Assembly (NCBI RefSeq): GCF_014648395.1
Contig: NZ_BMRA01000007.1
Location: forward strand, 298,843-362,842
DNA: 64,000 nucleotides
Source of the DNA: Micromonospora fulviviridis
Lineage (GTDB): Bacteria > Actinomycetota > Actinomycetes > Mycobacteriales > Micromonosporaceae
Reading direction: 5' to 3'
The position numbers were made by a program, and so were the translations under genes. A model generated the notes under the pieces. The model worked only from the letters and a program-made list of their open reading frames with translations, made no database searches and was not told the DNA's origin. This document shows, piece after piece, positions 1 to 7,989 of this stretch (position 1 is the first letter of the stretch; every line of letters begins with the position of its first letter).

Positions 1-331
1 CGTCGGGCGGACCCGGGAAGATCCGGCGCAGCGACAGCAGCAGCCGCAGGTCGCCCTGCGCGGTGAGGTCGTTGCGCAGCAGCGCCGCGGCCGGGTGCAG
101 CCGGCCGGCGACCATCCGGTCGAACACCTCCCGGTCGGCACGGACCACCAGCTGGGCCTCGTCGGCCAGGCGGGCCACCCGGACCTCCTGGTCGTCGATG
201 GTCAGATACCAGTGTTCGGTCCGCGCCCCGTCCTGCAGGTCCAACCGCAGCGTGCCGGCGGTGGTCTCCGGCAGGTCGGGATGCCGGCCGGCGACCTTCC
301 GATCCAGGTACTCCGCAGCCGAGGCGCTCAT
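1..331 (-). CDS. SCP2 sterol-carrier-domain protein (3' end outside window)
   Basis: The reverse strand reads from an ATG at 331 to the window edge without a stop, giving about 110 residues beginning MSASAAEYLDRK. The segment with a TEHWYLTIDD strand, the run around VVRADREVFDRMVAG and the later LLLSLRRIFPGPP matches the pattern of SCP2 (sterol carrier protein 2-like) domains, which bind hydrophobic ligands in a small cytosolic fold. The C-terminus is cut off by the window, so other domains cannot be excluded. The next gene diverges from it, 155 bp away. The ligand is unknown. Confidence 0.72.
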   Translation of the reverse strand, partial: MSASAAEYLDRKVAGRHPDLPETTAGTLRLDLQDGARTEHWYLTIDDQEVRVARLADEAQLVVRADREVFDRMVAGRLHPAAALLRNDLTAQGDLRLLLSLRRIFPGPPD

Positions 332-486
332 CGGTCCCTCCCCGTGTCCGTCGTCGCGGCTCACCGCCGGGCGGCTCCGCCCGCTCCCGCAGCCTCCCCG
401 CCGGCCGGGTGAGTCCAAATCACCTCGTGCGGGTGAGAGCAGGGCTGGCGCGCGGGGCGGAAGTCGGGTAGTCCGGAGCGATGGGG

Positions 487-1461
487 ATGACCGGGGACGC
501 CACGACCGATCGGGTGCTCGCCGCGCTGCTGGCCATGCAGCGCCAGTCCTGGGAGCAGGGGGTGACCGGGCACGCCCTGCTCGACCTCGGGCTCGGTGAC
601 CTGGCCGTGCTGGTCGCCGACGCGGCGGTGACCCGGCAGCACCCGGACGGGCGGCTCGGCGACGTGTCCGGCGAGGCCGGCGCGGTCAACGGCGCGGCCT
701 GCGGCGAGGTGGTCCGGTACGCGGCCACGACCGACGGGGATCCGCGCTTCACCGCCGCGCTGGACGCGCAGCTCGACTGGCTGGTCACCCGGGCGCCCCG
801 GGCCGCCGACGGCACCCTGTTCCACCTGCTCGACGGCCGCCAGGTGTGGGCGGACACGGTGTACATGGTGGTGCCGCTGCTCGCGTTGGCCGGCCGGACG
901 GACCTGGCGGCCGCGCAGGTCGACGGGCACCGCCGCCGGTTGTTCGACCCGCGCACCGGCCTCTACGCGGCCCGCTGGGACGAGGACCGGGGCGAGCTGG
1001 ACCGGCCACAGCCGTGGGGCACCGGCAACGGCTGGGTGGTCGCGGGGATCGCCCGGGCGCTGCGGCTCGCGCCGGACTGGCCGGCCGGGCTCCGCGCCGA
1101 ACTGGCCGGCCACGCCCGCACGGTGCTGGACGCCTGCCTGGCGTACCGGGGCGACGACGGGCTCTTTCCCGACGTGCTCGACGACCCGGGCTCGTTCCGC
1201 GAGGCGAACACCGCGCAGCTGCTCGGGTACGCGGCGCTGACCGGGGTGGCCGACGGCTGGCTGCCGGCGTCCTGGCTGGGCACCGGCGCGGAACTGCTGG
1301 CGGCGGCGAGCCGACGGGTCGACCGCCGCGGGCGGGTGGCCGGGGTCAGCGGCGCGCCGGACTTCGCCCGGCCGGGCACCTCCCCTGAGGCGCAGGCGTT
1401 CCACCTGCTCGGGCAGGCCGCGCTGGACCGGGCCCGGGCGGCGGTCAGCCCCGCTGGATGA
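487..1461 (+). CDS. GH88/GH105-like unsaturated glycuronyl hydrolase family protein
   Basis: A 324-residue protein with the alternating helical pattern of six-hairpin (alpha6/alpha6) glycosidases. Typical GH88/GH105 landmarks are a VWADTVYM stretch near residue 120, containing the conserved Asp, and WGTGNGWVVAGI near residue 180. Family members remove unsaturated uronic acids from lyase products such as rhamnogalacturonan fragments. There is no signal peptide, so it is cytosolic and would act on imported oligosaccharides. An ATG six bases upstream (481) is also in frame, but the GGAG at 475-478 is better spaced for 487. The 3' end overlaps the convergent DinB-like gene by 17 bp. The substrate is not deducible. 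Confidence 0.75.
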   Translation: MTGDATTDRVLAALLAMQRQSWEQGVTGHALLDLGLGDLAVLVADAAVTRQHPDGRLGDVSGEAGAVNGAACGEVVRYAATTDGDPRFTAALDAQLDWLVTRAPRAADGTLFHLLDGRQVWADTVYMVVPLLALAGRTDLAAAQVDGHRRRLFDPRTGLYAARWDEDRGELDRPQPWGTGNGWVVAGIARALRLAPDWPAGLRAELAGHARTVLDACLAYRGDDGLFPDVLDDPGSFREANTAQLLGYAALTGVADGWLPASWLGTGAELLAAASRRVDRRGRVAGVSGAPDFARPGTSPEAQAFHLLGQAALDRARAAVSPAG

Positions 1462-1963
1462 GCCCGCGCACGTACGCGGCCTGGCCGACGTGCTGGAGGT
1501 CGTCGTCGAGCACGCTCACCAGCCGCACGCCGAGGGTGACCGGCGGGTCCCAGTTCTCGTCGACCACCCGGTCCAGGTCCCCCGGGCCCAGCCCGCGCAG
1601 GTACGCCAGCGTCCGGTCGACCACCGCCCGGTGGTAGTCGAGCAGGACCCCGCCGCTCTCCGGCCGCACGCCGGCGACCTGCTCGGGGCCGTGCGCGAAG
1701 CCCGTGTCGTCCGGGTCGGCGGTCAGCCCGCACCGCCCCGCCCAGTCGCCGGTGACCCAGAGCTGCTCCTCCCCCATCACGTCGGCGACGTGGTGGTCCT
1801 GGAGCCGGCTCAGGTGCCAGACCAGCCACCCCACCGGGTTCGAACCGGCGGCCGGGGCCTGCCGCAGCTGTTCCGGGCCGAGCCCGTCGAGCGCCCCGGC
1901 CACCAGATCCGGCAGCCGGCCGTACGCCTCGGTCAGCAGGTCGTTCACGTCCACGGGTCCCAC
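1445..1963 (-). CDS. DinB/DUF664-like four-helix metalloprotein
   Basis: A 172-residue protein with the DinB superfamily layout. An early WLVWHLSRLQDHH stretch (around residue 48) and a late DDLQHVGQAAYVRG stretch (around residue 157) supply the spaced His residues that bind a metal in this fold. In actinobacteria many relatives are thiol (mycothiol)-dependent transferases or are uncharacterised. The GTG at 1963 lies very close to a GGAGGA; a GTG at 1954 is an alternative start. It converges on the glycosidase gene, overlapping its end. The exact reaction is unknown. Confidence 0.7.
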   Translation of the reverse strand: MGPVDVNDLLTEAYGRLPDLVAGALDGLGPEQLRQAPAAGSNPVGWLVWHLSRLQDHHVADVMGEEQLWVTGDWAGRCGLTADPDDTGFAHGPEQVAGVRPESGGVLLDYHRAVVDRTLAYLRGLGPGDLDRVVDENWDPPVTLGVRLVSVLDDDLQHVGQAAYVRGLIQRG

Positions 1964-2039
1964 GCTCCTCCGCCGTCGGTGCCACCCGGGCAGTACCGCG
2001 CTGGCCCGGCGGCAAACCTCACCCCCTTAGGGTGATCGC

Positions 2040-2555
2040 GTGGTCGCGGCGCTGGAGCTGTATCTCGACACCGACGCCACCCGGCGCATCCGGGTGCTCT
2101 GGGACGCGTTGGAGGCCGAGGGCGTGCAGAGCATGCGGTCGCTGCTGGAGCAGCGGCACCGGCCGCACGTCTCGCTGGCGGTCGCACCGCGGCTCGACCC
2201 GCACCGGGTCGCCGAGGCGCTCGCCGGGATGGTGGTGGCCGCACCGCTGCGGCTGGAGTTCCAGCACGCCGGGCAGTTCGTCGGGCGGGTGCTCTGGCTC
2301 GGGCCGGCCCCCACGCCGGAGCTGCTGGCCCACCACGGCGCGGTGCACGAGCGGCTGGCCCGGGCCGGCATCGGGCTGGTGGAGCACTACCAGCCGGGCC
2401 GCTGGGTGCCGCACTGCACGCTCTCCATGCGGGTGCCGAACGCGCTGATGGCCGCGGCGGTGCGCCGCTGCCTCGAGGTGCTGCCGCTGACGGCCACCGT
2501 GGTCGGCGCGGCCGTCACCGACCACGCCCGGGGCATCTCCCACCCGCTCGGCTGA
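2040..2555 (+). CDS. 2H phosphoesterase / 2'-5' RNA ligase-like protein
   Basis: A 171-residue protein with the two His-x-Ser/Thr signatures that define the 2H phosphoesterase superfamily: HVSL near residue 42 and HCTLS near residue 125. The two motifs sit about 80 residues apart, as expected for the bilobal active site. Family members hydrolyse or ligate 2'-5' or cyclic phosphodiester bonds in RNA and nucleotides. The start is a GTG at 2040 with only a weak Shine-Dalgarno sequence. It is a stand-alone gene of unknown substrate. Another RNA-end enzyme, the RtcB-like ligase, lies about 27 kb away; no link is implied. Confidence 0.75.
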   Translation: MVAALELYLDTDATRRIRVLWDALEAEGVQSMRSLLEQRHRPHVSLAVAPRLDPHRVAEALAGMVVAAPLRLEFQHAGQFVGRVLWLGPAPTPELLAHHGAVHERLARAGIGLVEHYQPGRWVPHCTLSMRVPNALMAAAVRRCLEVLPLTATVVGAAVTDHARGISHPLG

Positions 2556-2581
2556 CCTACGCCCCGACCAACCGCACGCGG

Positions 2582-3040
2582 TCAGCGCGGTCCGAAATCC
2601 ACCAGGAAGGTCGGGTAGTCGGGCTGCGGGCAGGGCTGGCCGCGGTGCCCGAGCCGCTCGTAGAAGGGCGCCGCGCGCTCGCGGTGGGCCTGCCACTCCA
2701 GGTGGCGGGCCCGTCGGGCCGCCCACTCCGACACCGCCGCGAGCAGCGCGCGGCCCACGCCCCGCCGGCGCCGGTCCGGGCACACGTACAGGTCGTGCAG
2801 GCGGACGGTGCGGTGCGCGTCGCCGGAGCGCAGGTGCGGGCCGTGGTCCTGGGCGGCGGCGTACCCGGCCGGCCCGTCGTCGTCCACCGCGCCGAGCAGC
2901 GCCCAGCGGGGGTCGGCGAGCAGCAGCAGGAAGCGCTCCCGGTGGACCTCGGCGGGCTCGTCGCCGACGCCCATGTCCCGCAGCATCGGCCACAGCCGCG
3001 GCCAGTCCGCCCCGGTCAGCTCCCGTACGGTGATCGACAC
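2582..3040 (-). CDS. GNAT-family N-acetyltransferase
   Basis: A 152-residue GNAT protein. The acetyl-CoA pyrophosphate loop reads CPDRRRRGVGRALL around residues 100-112, preceded by the beta4 strand VRLHDLYV. It ends with a typical FYERLGH segment. The reading frame stays open further upstream, but the family homology begins at SITVRELT, so the GTG at 3040 is chosen. An ATG further upstream (MAKNPVRR) would add an Arg-rich tail with no family similarity. The acceptor substrate cannot be inferred. Confidence 0.75.
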   Translation of the reverse strand: MSITVRELTGADWPRLWPMLRDMGVGDEPAEVHRERFLLLLADPRWALLGAVDDDGPAGYAAAQDHGPHLRSGDAHRTVRLHDLYVCPDRRRRGVGRALLAAVSEWAARRARHLEWQAHRERAAPFYERLGHRGQPCPQPDYPTFLVDFGPR

Positions 3041-3260
3041 GCCGTCCAGGATGCGGGCCGCACCGGGCGGGGGCCAGTGGTTTCCGGGCCGCCGGGCGGC
3101 GGCTCCCCGCGTCCGCCGGACCGGGTTTTTCGCCATCTGCTGCCGGTGATGGCGATGCCGCCGAACCGACGCAAGCTGGTAAAAGCGCAGGTCAAGGCCG
3201 TCCTGGCCACCCGAGGACGTGCGGCCGGAGCGCCACGAGCACGCCTTACGGAGGCATCCC

Positions 3261-4364
3261 ATGGCCGCACCCGTCATCCGTTCCGTCACCGCCGAAGCGA
3301 CCGTCCTGCTGCCCGGGCAGTCCACCACCGTCCGGGTGGACGCCTACCATCCCGACTCGCGACTGCTGACCCTCTCCGGCCGGGTCAGCGACCCCACCGG
3401 CGCCGCCTGGGACAGCCCGGTCCGGGTGGACCTGAGCGTGCCGCTGACCGTCCAGCTCGGCAGCACCGCGCCCGGGGTGACCGTCACGCCGAACCCCACC
3501 GACCCGACCCGCTTCACGGTGACCGTGCTGGCCGGCCGGGGCACGGTCACGCTGACCGCCACGGCCCGGGACGCCGCGGGCCGGACCGGCACCGGCACCA
3601 CCACCCTGACCGTGCCGCTGCTGGTTGGGATGAGCGCCGAGAAGGGGGCGCGGACCCAGCGGGCGGTGGCCGAGTACCCGGGCATCCGCTACATGCGCGA
3701 CTTCGGCACGGACGGCGGCGACGCGGACGCCCTGCCGGAGCTGCCGCCGCTGAACGCCGGCAAGTTCGTCGACGCCCCGGCGGCCGTCATGCACGTCTCG
3801 TGGAAGGACGACGTCGAGCAGTTGACCGGCTGGCTGGACGGGCTGAGCCGGCCGATCTACCTGACCTGGTACCACGAGCCGATGGGCGACGTGACGCCGG
3901 CCACGTACCGGACCACGGCGACCCGGGTGGCGCAGATCGTCGCGGCCCACAGGAACCGGCGGTGGGTCCTCGGGCACGGCCCGATCGTCACCCGCTACTG
4001 GCTGGACGAGGGGCGCGGCAATCCGGCGGACTGGGGCTACCCGGGCATGACCCACTACGGCGTGGACTGCTACTCCCGGGACACCGCGACGTACTGGCCG
4101 GCGTCCCGGATGTTCGGGGTGGCGTTCGGCAAGGTGCGCGCCGCGTACCCGGGAATCCGGTTGCTGGTGCCCGAGTACGGGCTGAGCCGCACCACGGCCG
4201 ACACCACCGGCGCCGGCCGGGCCCAGGCGATCAAGGACCACGTGACCTGGCTGCGCCAGGAGAACGACGTGGACGCGGTCGCCTACTGGAACAACTGGGC
4301 CGAGTTCGAACTGGGCGACCCGCCGCTGGAGTCGACCGCCTGGCGGAACCTCCAACTCGCCTGA
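3261..4364 (+). CDS. GH26-like TIM-barrel glycoside hydrolase with N-terminal Ig-like domain
   Basis: A 367-residue protein. Residues 1-120 form a beta-rich Ig-like domain (RVSDPTGAAW, VTVLAGRGTVTLTA). Residues 120-367 resemble the barrel of GH26-type beta-mannanases: LTWYHEPMGD carries a candidate acid/base Glu206, and LLVPEYGLS a candidate nucleophile Glu305, with W/Y-rich strands between. The ATG at 3261 has GGAGG seven bases upstream; a longer in-frame start at 3219 is less likely. No Sec or Tat signal is visible, which is odd for an enzyme that would attack an extracellular polymer. The family assignment is by motif recognition only. Confidence 0.6.
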   Translation: MAAPVIRSVTAEATVLLPGQSTTVRVDAYHPDSRLLTLSGRVSDPTGAAWDSPVRVDLSVPLTVQLGSTAPGVTVTPNPTDPTRFTVTVLAGRGTVTLTATARDAAGRTGTGTTTLTVPLLVGMSAEKGARTQRAVAEYPGIRYMRDFGTDGGDADALPELPPLNAGKFVDAPAAVMHVSWKDDVEQLTGWLDGLSRPIYLTWYHEPMGDVTPATYRTTATRVAQIVAAHRNRRWVLGHGPIVTRYWLDEGRGNPADWGYPGMTHYGVDCYSRDTATYWPASRMFGVAFGKVRAAYPGIRLLVPEYGLSRTTADTTGAGRAQAIKDHVTWLRQENDVDAVAYWNNWAEFELGDPPLESTAWRNLQLA

Positions 4365-4469
4365 GGCGCCCCGCCCAGCCCGGTGCGGCCCCGCCGGGCC
4401 GGGGTGGGGTGGCCGCCGGAAGGCCCCCGGCGCCGGGTGTGCCTAGACTGGCCGCGTGGGGCAGACCGA

Positions 4470-5297
4470 GTGACCAGCAACAGCGCGTCGTCGACCGCGT
4501 ACGGTCACGTGTGCCTCGCCTACGACGACCCGGCGGCGCTGGACGCCTGGGCGGTCGCCCACCTGGCCGCGGGCCTCGCGGCGGGCGAGCAGGTCTGGCT
4601 GGTCGCCCCCGGTGACCCCGATTCCCTCGCCCGCCGGCTGGACCGCCTGCCCGGTCGCGACGACGCGCTGCGCCGGCGGGCGCTCCGGCTGCTCCCGGTG
4701 GAGCACGCCTACCGCCACGACGAGATCGTGGACCCGCAGAAGCAGGTCCGGGCATACGCGACGGCCACCACCGACGCGCTGGCCGCCGGCTACACCGGCC
4801 TGCGGGTGTTCGCCGAGGCCACCGCGCTGGTCCGCAGCGTCGCCCAGCGGGACGCCTTCACCCGGTACGAGCACCTCATCGACCGCTGGATGCGACACCA
4901 CCCCATGTCGGCCGTCTGCGCCTACGACCGCCGTGAGCTGAGCGAGGCGGCGATCGCCGAGCTGGCCTGCATGCACCCCGAGACCAACACCGATGTGCTG
5001 TTCCGGCTGCACGCCGGGGGCGGCGAGGCGGTCGTCCAGCTCGCCGGCGAGCTGGACCCGTCCAACCACCGGCTCTTCGCCGCCGCGCTGCACCGGGCCG
5101 ACCCGCGACCGGTCGACGGCCGGCTCGTACTCGACGCGACCGGGCTGCGTTTCGTCGACCACCGCAGCCTGCTGCACCTGGGCGAGCACGCCCGCCGGCA
5201 CGACGCCACCGTCGTACTGCGCACCTCGCGCTCCGCCGCGGCCCGGCTGGTCGAGCTGTTGGACCTCGACGAGGTGCGGGTGGAGGTGCTCCGATGA
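4470..5297 (+). CDS. MEDS-domain sensor fused to STAS (anti-anti-sigma-like) domain
   Basis: A 275-residue protein with two parts. Residues about 10-165 match MEDS domains: a GHVCLAYDD opening, a walker-like LAAGLAAGEQVWLVAP strand, and MSAVCAYDRREL at the end. Residues about 170-275 form a STAS domain (AVVQLAGELDPSN, LVLDATGLRFVDHRS). MEDS modules are thought to sense small molecules; STAS domains bind anti-sigma kinases. The GTG at 4470 is used because the homology starts directly after it. It overlaps the next gene, which encodes MEDS plus a kinase domain, by 4 bp. The two are probably a co-translated partner-switching pair. Confidence 0.82.
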   Translation: MTSNSASSTAYGHVCLAYDDPAALDAWAVAHLAAGLAAGEQVWLVAPGDPDSLARRLDRLPGRDDALRRRALRLLPVEHAYRHDEIVDPQKQVRAYATATTDALAAGYTGLRVFAEATALVRSVAQRDAFTRYEHLIDRWMRHHPMSAVCAYDRRELSEAAIAELACMHPETNTDVLFRLHAGGGEAVVQLAGELDPSNHRLFAAALHRADPRPVDGRLVLDATGLRFVDHRSLLHLGEHARRHDATVVLRTSRSAAARLVELLDLDEVRVEVLR

Positions 5298-6256
5298 GGA
5301 CGGGAGCCGCCGCCGGTCACGTGGGCTACTACCACGAGGCGATCCTCTACGACTCGGACGAGCACCTGCTGGCCGTGGTGCTGCCGTTCCTGCTCGGCGG
5401 GGTCGAGGCCGGCGAGCCGACCGTGGTGGGCCTCGGCGCGCGCAACGGGGAGCTGGTCCGCCGCGCCCTGCCCGGCGGCGCCAAGGTCACCTTCCTGCCC
5501 GGCGGCGACGTCTACGCCCGACCCACCGCCGCGATCCGCTCCTACCGCAAGCTGCTCGCCTCGTACGTGGCCGACGGCGCCCGGCAGATCCGCATCGTCG
5601 GCGAGCTGCCGCAGGCCGTGCTCGGCGCCACCTGGGACTGGTGGGCCCGCTACGAGTCGGCCATCAACCACGCCTACGACGACTTCCCGCTGTGGAGCAT
5701 GTGCGCGTACGACACCCGGACCACCGCGCCCCGGGTGCTGGCGGAGGTGACGCGGACCCATCCCCGGGTGGCGCAGCCGGACGGCAGCCACGTGCCGACC
5801 GACGACTACACCGAGCCGCCGAAATATCTGACCGAGCAGCGACTGATGCTGCCCGACCCGGTGCAGCGGACGGCGCCGACCGTCGAGCTGACCGACCCGA
5901 CCCCCGCCGAGGCCCGGGACGCGGTACGCGCCGCCCACCGGGGCCAGCTTCCCGCCGACGGCGTCGACGACCTGGTCGTGTCGGTCAGCGAGGTGGTGAG
6001 CAACGCGCTGCGGCACGGCGTGCCGCCGGTGCGGGTGCGGGTATGGAGCGCCGCGGACCGGATCGTGGTCACCGTGCAGGACCGCGGCCCCGGCCCCACC
6101 GACCCGTACGCCGGGTTGCTGCCGGCCGGCAACGGCGCCGCCGGCGGCCTGGGATTGTGGATCAGCCACCAGTCCTGCGACCATGTGGCGCTGCACCGGG
6201 ACGCCGACGGCTTCACCATCCGGTTGACCGCGGGGAACCCGCACTTCCCGGTCTGA
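5294..6256 (+). CDS. MEDS-domain protein fused to GHKL anti-sigma-type kinase domain
   Basis: A 320-residue protein with an N-terminal MEDS domain (residues about 10-165, ending LWSMCAYDTRT) and a C-terminal RsbW-like ATPase (about 195-315). The N-box is VSVSEVVSNALRHG, and a VQDRGPGP motif corresponds to the DxGxG ATP-binding loop. Such kinases sequester sigma factors and phosphorylate STAS antagonists. The ATG lies inside the stop region of the upstream MEDS-STAS gene (ATGA), implying coupled synthesis in a fixed ratio. The target sigma factor is not encoded nearby. Confidence 0.82.
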   Translation: MRTGAAAGHVGYYHEAILYDSDEHLLAVVLPFLLGGVEAGEPTVVGLGARNGELVRRALPGGAKVTFLPGGDVYARPTAAIRSYRKLLASYVADGARQIRIVGELPQAVLGATWDWWARYESAINHAYDDFPLWSMCAYDTRTTAPRVLAEVTRTHPRVAQPDGSHVPTDDYTEPPKYLTEQRLMLPDPVQRTAPTVELTDPTPAEARDAVRAAHRGQLPADGVDDLVVSVSEVVSNALRHGVPPVRVRVWSAADRIVVTVQDRGPGPTDPYAGLLPAGNGAAGGLGLWISHQSCDHVALHRDADGFTIRLTAGNPHFPV

Positions 6257-6367
6257 GGCGGGGCGGGGCGGAAGCCGCGCGCCGACGGCGGTACCGTTGC
6301 GCCTCATCATGCCCTGCGGGGCGGTCATCCGCCGGCCTGGCGCTGGCGAACCGACGGAGGATGGCGC

Positions 6368-7885
6368 ATGTCCAACGGCGAGGAACCGTTCGCACCCCAC
6401 GACGACGTGTCCGCGCGACCGAGGTTCGACCCGGCGCTGCGTGGCTACGACAAACGCCAGGTGGACCGGTACGTCGAGCAGATGGACGGCGAGCTGACCG
6501 CCTTGACGGCCGACCGGGACCGGGCGTACGCGCAGGTCCGGGAGCTGACCGTGCAGGCGCAGCGGGCGCAGACCGAGGCCGCCGAGCTGCGCCAGCGCCC
6601 CACGCAGGTGGACCGGGCGTCCTTCCGCGACCTCGGCCCGATGGTCGACCAGATCCTCGACCTGGCCGAGCGGCAGGCCGGGCAGATCACCGAGGCGGCC
6701 ACCAAGCGCGCCGCCGACCTGCAGGCGCAGGCGGAGAAGGTGCTGGCCACCGCGCGCGAGGAGGCCGAGCGGGAGCGGCGCGAGCTGGCCGAGGAGCTGT
6801 CCACCCGCCGGGCCGAGCAGGAGAAGGCGGACGAGGAGCGGCGGACCGCCGCGCAGGCGGAGCTGACCGCGATCCGGGAGCTGACGGAGAAGCTGCGCAC
6901 CGAGGGGCAGGCCGCCCACGACCGGGCCCAGCAGGAGGCGAAGCGGATCGCCGAGCAGAGCGCCCAGCAGGTCGAGCAGGCGCGCTCCGCGTCGGAGGCG
7001 CTGGTGAAGGCGGCGCGTACGCAGATCCAGCAGGAGGTGCAGGCCAACCGGAGCAAGGCCCAGCAGGAGCTGGCCCAGTGGCAGGCCACCATGGCCCGCG
7101 AGCTGGACGAGCGGCGGGCCGCCGCCGAGCAGGAACTGGCCGATCGGGCCAGCGCCGCCGAACGGGACATCGCCGCCCTGGTCGCCGAGGCCCAGCAGTA
7201 CGCCACCGAGGTCCGCGAGCGGGCCGACGAGGAGACGGCGGCGCACCAGGAGCAGCTCGCCACGGTGCAGCAGGAGGTCCAGCAGCGGCAGGAGGCCCTC
7301 ACCCAGCTCCAGGCCGAGCTGGAGACGGTCGAGCAGCAGCTGGAGAGCACCCGCCGGGAGATCGGCACGATCGAGCAGCAGGGCGCCGCGCTGGAGGAGC
7401 AGCTGGTCGAGGTACGCCGGGACCTGGCCGCCGAGACCAAGCGGCTGGACGAGGCGCGCCGGGCGGCGGACCTGGCCGAGCAGCACGCCAAGGAGACCCG
7501 GGCCCGGGTGCAGCGGGAGGCCAAGCGGGTCGCCGACCTGGCCGCCGCGGCGGTCATGGCGGCCGCCGCGGGCGGCGTGGAGACGGCCGAGTACCCGCAG
7601 GTGACGCCGCGCCCGGTCGCCGCGCCCGCGGAGGCCACCCCGGTGGTGGTGCCCGCCCCGGCCGTGCTGGTCGACCCGGCCGTCCTGACGACCGACCCCG
7701 AGCCCGCCGAGCCGGCCGACGGGGAGCGCCCCCGCGCCGAGCCGTTCCTGGAGCGGGCCTCCCTGGACCGGCCGAGCTTCGACGCGTTCGCGGTGCGCGC
7801 CCCCGCACAGCGGCCCGCACCCGAGGCGGAGGGCACCGCGGAGCCGGCGGCCGGTCCGGACGGCGGCGTGCCCGCCAACGCCTGA
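6368..7885 (+). CDS. DivIVA-domain coiled-coil protein (FilP/Scy-like cytoskeletal protein)
   Basis: A 505-residue protein. After a short charged leader, residues 20-60 read like the DivIVA N-terminal lipid-binding module (FDPALRGYDKRQVDRYVEQM). Residues 60-390 are almost unbroken coiled coil rich in Glu, Gln, Arg and Ala. The last 110 residues are Pro/Ala-rich and disordered. Actinomycete proteins of this build (Wag31/DivIVA, Scy, FilP and 'cellulose-binding' proteins) organise polar growth and the cytoplasmic scaffold. GGAGG at 6356-6360 fixes the ATG at 6368. It is monocistronic. Which paralogue it represents cannot be decided here. Confidence 0.75.
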   Translation: MSNGEEPFAPHDDVSARPRFDPALRGYDKRQVDRYVEQMDGELTALTADRDRAYAQVRELTVQAQRAQTEAAELRQRPTQVDRASFRDLGPMVDQILDLAERQAGQITEAATKRAADLQAQAEKVLATAREEAERERRELAEELSTRRAEQEKADEERRTAAQAELTAIRELTEKLRTEGQAAHDRAQQEAKRIAEQSAQQVEQARSASEALVKAARTQIQQEVQANRSKAQQELAQWQATMARELDERRAAAEQELADRASAAERDIAALVAEAQQYATEVRERADEETAAHQEQLATVQQEVQQRQEALTQLQAELETVEQQLESTRREIGTIEQQGAALEEQLVEVRRDLAAETKRLDEARRAADLAEQHAKETRARVQREAKRVADLAAAAVMAAAAGGVETAEYPQVTPRPVAAPAEATPVVVPAPAVLVDPAVLTTDPEPAEPADGERPRAEPFLERASLDRPSFDAFAVRAPAQRPAPEAEGTAEPAAGPDGGVPANA

Positions 7886-7989
7886 CCCGCTCTCGCGCGA
7901 GGACCGCCGGCCGGCGGCCTGGCGGTGTCCCGGGCTGCCGGGTCGACCAGCTCGGCGAGCCGGCGGCACGCGCGGATGAGGTGGCGCGG

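Noticed and set aside
1845..1860. GGTTCGAACC, like a tRNA T-arm
   Set aside because: It lies inside the DinB-like coding sequence, is a simple palindrome and has no acceptor stem, D-arm or anticodon arm around it.
3148..3260. Short basic frame (MAMPPNRRKLVK...) in the gap before the GH26-like gene
   Set aside because: It runs without a stop into the shadow frame of the next gene and has no homology; the GGAGG near 3250 belongs to the GH26-like start.
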